This document shows, piece after piece, positions 1 through 5,578 of a DNA stretch of 5,578 nucleotides (positions are counted from its first letter, which is position 1; each line of letters starts with the position of its first letter). Under the pieces are notes generated by a model. It had not been told where the DNA came from. It was given only the letters and a program-made list of their open reading frames with translations, and did not search any database. The position numbers and the translations under genes are program-made. The DNA is from a candidate division BRC1 bacterium ADurb.BinA292. GTDB taxonomy: Bacteria; Sumerlaeota; Sumerlaeia; MVZB01. The DNA lies in assembly GCA_002068205.1 (NCBI GenBank), contig MVZB01000221.1:1-5578 (forward strand). The letters are read 5' to 3'.

Positions 1-2073
1 GAGGTTGCGATGGCGATCACCGCCTCGACGCTCACCACGATCGTCGTCTTCGTCCCGCTGGTCTACGTCCACGGCATTGCCGGGCTGTTGTTCAAGGATC
101 AGGCGCTGACCGTCGTTTACTCGCTGCTGGTGTCGCTGCTGGTGGCGCTGGGACTGCTGCCGATGCTGGCCGCGCGCCTCGGACGGCAGCAGCCGCGCCC
201 GCCGGGCCGGCTGGACCGGGTATATGGGGGGTTCCTGGCGGGGTCGCTGCGCTGGCGCTGGCTGTTGCTGCTGGCGTTCGCCAGCGGGCTATACTGGACC
301 TGGCTCGCCGGCCGGACGATTCCGCGCGAATTCTTTCCCAAGGCGGTAGTGGGCCGGTTCTCGGCGGCGATTACGCTGCCGCCGGGATCGACTCTGGAGC
401 AGACGGCCGCGGATGTGGCGCGGCTGGAGCGCGCGCTGGAAGCGTTCCGTTACCGCGACCCGCGCCTCGCGCCGCTGTTGCGGGCCTGGGAGCGCTATGA
501 GCGGGACGGCCTCGCCGGGCCACTGATTGCGGCGGCGGATAGCTGGCACGAGCAGGTCGCGCCGCCGCCCGACCTGCCGGCGGAGCTGCGGGCGCAACTG
601 GCGGCCGATCAGCCGCCGACGATCGATGTCTTTCTCGCCCACCGCGACTGGCTGGACGAGCAGATCATCCTGCGCTCGGTGACGACGATCATCGGCTCGG
701 ACCCGACCGGCGTCGAGGCGGCGCGGGAAAAGATCCTCGGCCCGCATACGGCCACGATCGACGTCACGATGAACCCCGGCGTGCTGCGCGAACTTGCCGC
801 CGAGGACCTGATCGAGCGGCTGCGCGCCGAGGCGGCGTTGCATCCCGAGATGGAGATCTCGTTCGAAGCGAAAAGCGAATTCCTCCAGGAGCTGCTGGGG
901 CGCGAACGGGGCGATATTGTGCTGGAAGTCCATGCCGACCGGCTCGAGCACCTGATGACGTCGGCCGAGCGGGTGGCCCAGGCGCTGCGCACGATTCCGG
1001 GCCTGGTCAATGTGCGGACCAACCTGACGCTGGGCGAGGAGGAATTCGTGCTGACGCCCGACCGCGACGCCCTGCTGCGCGACGGTTTCACCGTCGAGGG
1101 CCTGGCGACGCAGATCCAGGCCTACCTGCAGGGCAACCAGAGCGAGCGGCTGCGGTTCGACGAGGGCGATATGATCGTGACGGTGAGCCCGGGACGGGCG
1201 GAGGAAGCCGGCCTGCGCGGCCTGCTCGATCTGCCGATCCTGCCCGGCGACGGCCAGGCGGGGTCCCTTGGCGGCGCGAACGCCGGCGAGCGCCAGAAGC
1301 TGCGCAACCTGGTCTCGGTGGGGACGACGCGCAGCCTGCGCGAGCTGATGCGCGTCAATCAGGAAAAAACGCTGCTGGTGATGGCCGACCGGGAGGGCGT
1401 GCGCTACCAGGACGCGATCGCCGCCATCGGGCAGGCGCTGGCCGCCGTGCCGTGGCCGCTGGGCGCCACTTGGAACCTGAGCGGCGAGGAGGTGCAGCGG
1501 CGCGAGTCGTTTGACCGCCTGTTTTTCGCGCTGATGATCGCGATCGTCCTGGTCTACATGGTGATCGCGGCGATCCTCGAGTCGATCATCCATCCGCTGA
1601 CGATCATGCTGAGCGTGCCGTTTGCGCTGGCGGGCGTCGTCGCGGCGTTCATCCTGACAGGCGTGAGCCTCAACCTGATGGGTTACATCGGCATCGTGAT
1701 GCTGGTCGGCATCGTCGTGAACAATGCGATCGTCCTGCTCGACCGGGTGAACCAGTTGCGGATGGAGGGGGCGACGGCGCGCCAGGCGCTGATCGACGCG
1801 GGACGCCAGCGGCTGCGGCCGATCCTGATGACCTCGCTGACAACCATTCTGGCGCTCGTGCCGCTGGCGCTGGGCTACGGCGAGGGAGCGGAACTGCGCC
1901 GGCCGATGGCGATTGCCGTGATCGGCGGGCTCGGCGCCTCCACGCTGCTGACGTTGTGGCTGATGCCGGGGATCTACCTGTGCGTGGAGGATATCCGCTC
2001 GGTGTTCCGCCGCGGCCGCGGGTTATTCGCGCGGCGCGCGGTCGAGCCGGAGCCGGAAGCCCGTGGAAGCTGA
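1..2073 (+). CDS. RND-family efflux permease (HAE1/AcrB-like), C-terminal part, 5' end outside window
   Basis: Inner-membrane proton-driven export permease that would work with a periplasmic adaptor and an outer-membrane channel. The frame is open from base 1 (Glu-Val-Ala before the Met at 10), so that Met is internal; 690 codons are visible. Numbering from base 1, TM5 and TM6 cover about residues 5-57 and TM7 about 86-103. The second periplasmic loop runs about 104-505, and TM8-TM12 about 507-661. Family signatures are a Leu-Pro-Pro-Gly-Ser strand/helix start (about 126-131), the segment RVNQEKTLLVMADREG before the last loop helix, GIVVNNAIVLLDRVN in TM10 and RLRPILMTSL at TM11. The TM10 lysine of AcrB (K940) is replaced by Asn574, as in many HAE1-type relatives. 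The TM4 Asp pair lies upstream and cannot be checked. Residues about 149-220 form an extra segment not usual at this site. The tail is short, charged and ends EPEPEARGS. Substrate cannot be predicted. Family assignment is very secure. Confidence 0.96.
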   Translation, partial: EVAMAITASTLTTIVVFVPLVYVHGIAGLLFKDQALTVVYSLLVSLLVALGLLPMLAARLGRQQPRPPGRLDRVYGGFLAGSLRWRWLLLLAFASGLYWTWLAGRTIPREFFPKAVVGRFSAAITLPPGSTLEQTAADVARLERALEAFRYRDPRLAPLLRAWERYERDGLAGPLIAAADSWHEQVAPPPDLPAELRAQLAADQPPTIDVFLAHRDWLDEQIILRSVTTIIGSDPTGVEAAREKILGPHTATIDVTMNPGVLRELAAEDLIERLRAEAALHPEMEISFEAKSEFLQELLGRERGDIVLEVHADRLEHLMTSAERVAQALRTIPGLVNVRTNLTLGEEEFVLTPDRDALLRDGFTVEGLATQIQAYLQGNQSERLRFDEGDMIVTVSPGRAEEAGLRGLLDLPILPGDGQAGSLGGANAGERQKLRNLVSVGTTRSLRELMRVNQEKTLLVMADREGVRYQDAIAAIGQALAAVPWPLGATWNLSGEEVQRRESFDRLFFALMIAIVLVYMVIAAILESIIHPLTIMLSVPFALAGVVAAFILTGVSLNLMGYIGIVMLVGIVVNNAIVLLDRVNQLRMEGATARQALIDAGRQRLRPILMTSLTTILALVPLALGYGEGAELRRPMAIAVIGGLGASTLLTLWLMPGIYLCVEDIRSVFRRGRGLFARRAVEPEPEARGS

Positions 2074-2086
2074 GGACTCGCGCGCG

Positions 2087-2140
2087 ATGCGTTGCCGATG
2101 CAACCAATTCCCGTCGCTCGTTCCCATTGCACCTCGATGA
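2087..2140 (+). other. Possible 17-codon leader ORF overlapping the next start (ATGA)
   Basis: The 63-base gap between the first RND gene and the ABC/M1-like gene contains an ATG at 2087. It is preceded by a GAGGA at 2072-2076 (overlapping the RND stop codon), about 10 bases away, which makes it the only start in this gap with a Shine-Dalgarno-like site. It reads 17 codons (MRCRCNQFPSLVPIAPR) and stops with TGA at 2138-2140, overlapping the ATG at 2137 in an ATGA arrangement typical of translational coupling. The peptide resembles no family I know, and in GC-rich DNA such an overlap can arise by chance. It may be a coupling device that delivers ribosomes to the downstream start, or nothing at all. 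Confidence 0.18.
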
Positions 2141-4782
2141 TCCGCTCACTGCTCACGATCGGCCGGTATGAGTTCCGGATGCACCTGGCGTCGTGGCGCT
2201 GGCGGGGACTCGCGCTGCTCGCGCTGGCGTTTAATTTCGGCGTCTATCAAGCGGCGCTTTTCCAGCACAGCTTTCTCCCCAGCGACGTGCTGGTCAGCCG
2301 TTGGGTCCTGCCGCTGTATCTGCTGGCCGTCGTCTTCATCGGCCTGTATTCGATGGCGCGCATCCGCGAGACCGGCATCCGCCCGCTGATCATGACCAAG
2401 GCGTTCCCCACGATGGTCCTGCCGGCGGGCCAGTGGCTGGGGGGGATGCTGGCGCTCGCCCTGCTGTTCGGCCTGGGCCTGTTCCCGGCGGCCGTCGCGC
2501 TCCGGTTCACCACCGACATCGTCGTGTATCTGCGGCCGATGGGCTGGATGCTGGTGTTCAATCTGTTGCCCGGCGCGGGCCTGGTGCTGGCCTGCACGCT
2601 CTGGATTCGCGCCTGCTTTCGCCATAATCTGACGGCGCTGATCATCCTGGGGGCGCTGGGCGGCGGATTGACCTTTGTTGCGAACAGGTATTTCGTCGTC
2701 GGCGGCGAGCCGTTCGTTTTCCAGTTCCATCCGCTGCTGGCGCCGTTCGCCGATCCCTGGTGGCGGCGGCTGCGCGACGTCGAGCTGCAGTCGATGATCC
2801 CGCTGCTCGACCCGGCCGAATGGCGGCGCGTAGCGTGGATGCTGGGCGCCGTCACGCTCTTTCTGCACCTGACGACCTATCACCTGCGCCGCACCGAGCC
2901 GCAACGCAAGGTGCTCGGCACATACGGCGCGAGCTGGGCCGACATGCCGACGTTCGTCCGGCTGCTGGCCGATCTGCGGGTCGACCCGCATGTGGGCTGG
3001 CGCGCGCACCTCGTGCTGGGGGTGATGCTGGCGGCGCTGCTGATCCCCGCCCGCCGGCCGCTGGCCCATGCCGCCGAGGTCGTGCGGGGCAAGTTCGGTT
3101 TCGCCGCGCGGGCGGGCCGGACCGGACCAAGTTACGACGCCGCCGATCTAGCCGACGGCAAGCTGCTGCCCGTCCGGCTGATCCACGACGAGCAGCTCAT
3201 CACGCCGCGCCGGGTGCATTCCGACTTGACGGTCGTGATCGACGAGCCAACGAGCGGCCGGGTCGCCGCGCTGGGCTCGGGCCGGCGCCAGCGCTACGCG
3301 GTTCAATCGATCGCGATCGACGGCCACCGCCTCCCCGCCGGCAACGACGTTTATCATCGCCGGCACTTCATCGCGGGCGCCGAGCTGGCCCCTTACGCCG
3401 ACGGCCGGCCGCACATCGTCACCGTCGAAGCCGGATGGGATGACAACCTGATCGTTGCGGGGAACGCCAATTCCATCACCCAGCTTGACATGCGCGGATA
3501 CGCATTTTTTGATCGCGTGACGTTTGTCGAAGATGGAACCGGCTCGCGCAATCCGGTGCTGGACGAGGACCACGGTGCGACGTGGTCCACCCGGCTGACG
3601 CTGCGCCACCCGCCCGACACGCGCGTCTTGCGCGAACCGCTCCCGCCGGCGAGCGTGAGCAAGGCGCCGGGCGGGATGATCGACCGCGTCTATGAACTGA
3701 CGCCCGATCAGAACCGGGGCGACCAGTCGGTGATGCTGGCGCGGGCCTGCGAGGAGGTCGCGGTGCCCGACTCGGAGCTGGCAGTCAAGTTCTGGATCCC
3801 GGAACGCGACGCGCCGATCCTGCGCGAGATCATGCCGCTGGCGCGGCTGATGCTCGAGGATTTTTACCGCCTGCGGCGAATTCCCCTGGATGAACCGCTC
3901 CAGGTGCGGTTCGAGGCGTGGGAAGCGCGCAGCTTCGTCCAGCCGGTTGGCGCCGCCTGGGCGCGCGCTCGCCGGCCCTCCGACAAGCTGGGGCAGACGC
4001 AACTGATCAATCAACTGGAGCAACTGGAGCAGGTGCTCCTCGAAAAGCTGCTGAACGAGTTCCTGGTGAACCGGGGCGCGGAGGGCAAGTGGGACCTGGT
4101 GCAATTCATGCTCGCCAACCGGACCCGCGGCCTGAACCATCATCTGACGCTGGCCGGCCAGTTCGCGCCGGCGGCGTATCAGCCGGTTCCGGCGATTGTC
4201 AGTCCCATGTTATTGAGCCAGGTGCGGACAAAGACACGCGAGGAACTGGCCCAGGGCGGCACGCCCGTGCCGCTTTTCCAGATGCTGTATCTGGTCCTCG
4301 GGCACGACGCGTGGCATGGCATGCTGGGGGAGTTGCTCGACCGGATGCGCGACCGGCGGCTGGATGCGGCGATGCTGCGCAAAGCGGCGGAGCGGGCCGC
4401 CGCCGAACCGCTCGATTGGTTCTTTGACTACTGGACCGGCGAGGCTCGCGGATTTCCCATCTATCGCATTCAGGCGGCCGAAGCCGACCAGACGACGACC
4501 GGGCCGGAGGAGATCACGCTCTACCGCGTGCGGGCGCGGATCCGCAACGACGGCGGCGGGCGGATGCCCGTGCCGCTGCAACTCGTCACGGCCGACGGCA
4601 TCATCAACGATCGGATCTGGATCGGGCCGGACGAGACGGTGACGTGGAGGTTCGATTGCACGAGTCTGCCGCGCGAGGTGAAGGTGGATCCGGACGGCTG
4701 GATCCAGCGCGCGCCGTATTTCGACGGCGGCTGGGTGACCCGTCCGGTCGCCCCCGTGCGGCTGGAACTGGACGACGGGTAA
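2137..4782 (+). CDS. ABC-2-type permease with M1 aminopeptidase-like (zinc-site-lacking) extracytoplasmic domain
   Basis: An 881-residue membrane protein. Residues 1-306 look like an ABC-2 transporter permease: an amphipathic start (MIRSLLTIGRYEFRMHL), then hydrophobic segments at about 24-43, 56-74, 99-122, 134-157, 166-186, 232-251 and 289-306. Residues from about 307 on are soluble and probably extracytoplasmic: a beta-rich part (about 330-530), a helical part (about 560-775) ending with DWFFDYWTG near 760-768 and FPIYRI just after, then a beta domain to the end with VKVDPDGW. This order matches the distal part of known ABC-permease/M1 aminopeptidase fusions. However, no HExxH zinc motif is present, so peptidase activity is not expected; binding or scaffolding is more likely. 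It is shorter than the usual fusions of about 1,100-1,200 residues, which carry more membrane segments. The ATPase partner is not in the window. I chose ATG 2137 because the membrane-anchor pattern begins there; TTG 2092 and ATG 2098 are in-frame alternatives adding 15 or 13 unremarkable residues. None of the three has a clear ribosome site. Permease assignment is fairly sure; the M1 relation is inferred from pattern. Confidence 0.8.
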   Translation: MIRSLLTIGRYEFRMHLASWRWRGLALLALAFNFGVYQAALFQHSFLPSDVLVSRWVLPLYLLAVVFIGLYSMARIRETGIRPLIMTKAFPTMVLPAGQWLGGMLALALLFGLGLFPAAVALRFTTDIVVYLRPMGWMLVFNLLPGAGLVLACTLWIRACFRHNLTALIILGALGGGLTFVANRYFVVGGEPFVFQFHPLLAPFADPWWRRLRDVELQSMIPLLDPAEWRRVAWMLGAVTLFLHLTTYHLRRTEPQRKVLGTYGASWADMPTFVRLLADLRVDPHVGWRAHLVLGVMLAALLIPARRPLAHAAEVVRGKFGFAARAGRTGPSYDAADLADGKLLPVRLIHDEQLITPRRVHSDLTVVIDEPTSGRVAALGSGRRQRYAVQSIAIDGHRLPAGNDVYHRRHFIAGAELAPYADGRPHIVTVEAGWDDNLIVAGNANSITQLDMRGYAFFDRVTFVEDGTGSRNPVLDEDHGATWSTRLTLRHPPDTRVLREPLPPASVSKAPGGMIDRVYELTPDQNRGDQSVMLARACEEVAVPDSELAVKFWIPERDAPILREIMPLARLMLEDFYRLRRIPLDEPLQVRFEAWEARSFVQPVGAAWARARRPSDKLGQTQLINQLEQLEQVLLEKLLNEFLVNRGAEGKWDLVQFMLANRTRGLNHHLTLAGQFAPAAYQPVPAIVSPMLLSQVRTKTREELAQGGTPVPLFQMLYLVLGHDAWHGMLGELLDRMRDRRLDAAMLRKAAERAAAEPLDWFFDYWTGEARGFPIYRIQAAEADQTTTGPEEITLYRVRARIRNDGGGRMPVPLQLVTADGIINDRIWIGPDETVTWRFDCTSLPREVKVDPDGWIQRAPYFDGGWVTRPVAPVRLELDDG
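4012..4029 (+). repeat. Perfect 9-base tandem duplication (2 copies) inside the ABC/M1-like gene
   Basis: CAACTGGAG occurs twice back to back and is followed by CAG, giving Gln-Leu-Glu-Gln-Leu-Glu-Gln at about residues 626-632. It keeps the frame and sits in a leucine- and glutamate-rich helix (INQLEQLEQVLLEKLLNEF) with coiled-coil-like spacing. In an M1 fold this part of the chain would be near the lost zinc-site helix. It is probably a simple slippage duplication that was tolerated in the helix. Confidence 0.6.
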
Positions 4783-4788
4783 CGATGG

Positions 4789-4816
4789 TTCACGAAACGA
4801 CAGGAAAGGACACAAT
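4789..4816 (+). promoter_or_regulatory. Weak sigma70-like promoter candidate before the second RND gene
   Basis: The 71-base gap 4783-4853 starts with a stretch clearly richer in A and T than its surroundings. TTCACG (4789-4794) and CACAAT (4811-4816) match the -35 and -10 consensus at four of six bases each, with 16 bases between them. Transcription would start near 4823, giving a leader of about 30 bases before ATG 4854. An AGGAAAGGA purine run (4802-4810) lies between the boxes and is too far (over 40 bases) from ATG 4854 to act as its ribosome site. The second RND gene may simply be read from the operon; the promoter call is speculative. Confidence 0.2.
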
Positions 4817-4853
4817 AGGCGTCGGACGGCGGGATGGTCGTTGACCTTGCCTC

Positions 4854-5578
4854 ATGTCCCTGGCGTCCTTGATTCGGCAACCCTTGCGCCAGCCCATGCT
4901 CCACCCGTCTCATATCGCCATCCACCGCCCGGTGACCACGCTGATGGTCACGCTGGCGCTGGTCTTTCTCGGCTTCATCTCCTACCGCGAACTGGCGGTG
5001 CAGCGCTTTCCCGATCTGACGCTCCCCGCCATCGGCTACCGGGTCTATCTGACCGAGGGGACGTGGTCGCCCGAGGAGACGAATGAACTCATCACGATCC
5101 CGTTTGAGAAGATCGTGGCGGCGATGCCCGGCGTGCGCGAAATGCGCTCGACGAGCATGGAAGGGTCGATGTGGGGCTACGCCCGCTTTGCCCAGGGGAG
5201 CGACATGCGATTCCGCCTGATCGACCTGCAGGACCGGGTGAACAAGTGGATCAACGAACAGGAGGAGCGCCGGATCGAATATCAGCTCGACCTGTGGTCC
5301 ACCGACCAGGTGGCGGCCGAGCTGGCGCAGGTGATTATTGAAATCCCGCCCGGCGGCGAGGCGCTGACCGCGCTGGCGGCCGACCGCGTGGCGCGCCGCC
5401 TGCGCAGCATCGACGGCGTTTCACGCGTCGAGGTAGCCGGCAACCTGCTGCCCAACATCGCGCTCGAGGCCGAACAGGACCCGTTGCGCGCCGCCGGGTT
5501 CAGTGTCGACCAGATGTTGCAGGCGATCAATGCGCGCGCGCGGGGCGAGTTCTGGCTCGGCACGCTGCGGATCGGCTC
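4854..5578 (+). CDS. Second RND-family efflux permease (HAE1/AcrB-like), N-terminal part, 3' end outside window
   Basis: The first 241 codons of another proton-driven RND export permease, open to the right edge. With ATG 4854 as residue 1, the family start IHRPVTTLMVTLALVFLGF (residues 23-41) is TM1. It is followed by the conserved LAVQRFPDLTLP, the first porter subdomain with PFEKIVAAMPGVREMRSTS, an amphipathic stretch with LIDLQDRVNKWINEQ, and the second porter subdomain with RRLRSIDGVSRVEVAGN and the DPLRAAGFSVDQMLQAINA helix. The usual YPGAS-type segment after the first strand reads LTEGTWSPEET here. An in-frame stop at 4842-4844 limits the start to ATG 4854 or a downstream codon. ATG 4896 would leave 10 residues before the conserved Arg-Pro, closer to AcrB's 7 than the 24 given by ATG 4854. 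Neither has a clear ribosome site, so the start is unsettled. It lies 71 bases after the ABC/M1-like gene, probably in the same operon. Because the two RND genes show opposite halves, their similarity cannot be judged here. Confidence 0.94.
   Translation, partial: MSLASLIRQPLRQPMLHPSHIAIHRPVTTLMVTLALVFLGFISYRELAVQRFPDLTLPAIGYRVYLTEGTWSPEETNELITIPFEKIVAAMPGVREMRSTSMEGSMWGYARFAQGSDMRFRLIDLQDRVNKWINEQEERRIEYQLDLWSTDQVAAELAQVIIEIPPGGEALTALAADRVARRLRSIDGVSRVEVAGNLLPNIALEAEQDPLRAAGFSVDQMLQAINARARGEFWLGTLRIG

Noticed and set aside
289..1593. Long minus-strand open frame (434 codons) opposite the first RND gene
   Set aside because: The predicted protein is low-complexity Arg/Gln/His-rich sequence without a recognisable fold, as expected from the antisense of a GC-rich gene. 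The plus strand clearly encodes an RND permease.
2146..4143. Several minus-strand open frames opposite the ABC/M1-like gene
   Set aside because: They are rich in Arg, Pro, Gln and His with no family signature, and they overlap a well-supported membrane protein gene. They are composition artefacts.
4303..4317. His-Asp-Ala-Trp-His (residues 723-727) as a variant HExxH zinc motif
   Set aside because: It lies only about 35 residues before DWFFDYW, in the helix region after the M1 active site, and the residue 19 positions on, where M1 peptidases have the third ligand Glu, is Met. The Asp for Glu change also makes it a poor match.
4785..4844. 19-codon frame MVHETTGKDTIGVGRRDGR between the middle gene and the second RND gene
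   Set aside because: It has no ribosome site, no recognisable family and no overlap pattern with the next start; it ends 9 bases before ATG 4854. Probably chance.
4836..4846. GGTC-GTT-GACC hairpin as a transcription terminator
   Set aside because: The stem is only four pairs and no T run follows.
1..5578. One ancestral RND gene split in two by insertion of the ABC/M1-like gene
   Set aside because: The left frame is open at the window edge and already begins at TM5, so its N-terminal half lies upstream. The left gene ends with a normal tail after TM12 and the right gene begins with a normal RND start. No insertion-element ends or target duplications are seen.

Overview
The window is a dense, single-direction (+ strand) stretch of GC-rich bacterial DNA, about two thirds G+C by eye, and almost all of it is coding. 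It holds three genes, two of them cut by the window edges. (1) Positions 1-2073 are the C-terminal part of an RND-superfamily efflux permease (HAE1/AcrB-like), whose start lies upstream. (2) Positions 2137-4782 are a complete 881-residue protein with an ABC-2-type permease-like membrane half and a large extracytoplasmic half. That half resembles the M1 aminopeptidase region of known ABC-permease/M1 fusions but lacks the zinc-binding motif. (3) From 4854 to the right edge is the N-terminal part of a second RND permease.

RND permeases of this kind imply a Gram-negative-type (diderm) bacterium. Phylum cannot be fixed from the sequence. High GC, no clear Shine-Dalgarno site at either visible start, and an ABC/M1-type protein beside RND pumps would suit groups such as Planctomycetes, Verrucomicrobia or Acidobacteria, but this is only an inference.

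Gene spacing is short (63 and 71 bases), there is no convincing terminator, and all genes read the same way, so an operon is likely. The probable theme is envelope export: two proton-driven RND permeases, which could act separately or as a mixed trimer as in MdtBC, with an ABC-type permease between them. No adaptor (MFP), outer-membrane channel or ABC ATPase is visible; if they exist they lie outside the window.

The most unusual points are the catalytically degenerate M1-like half of the middle protein, its position between two RND genes, and an extra segment of about 70 residues in the periplasmic part of the first RND permease. I see no RNA gene, CRISPR array, insertion sequence or phage element.
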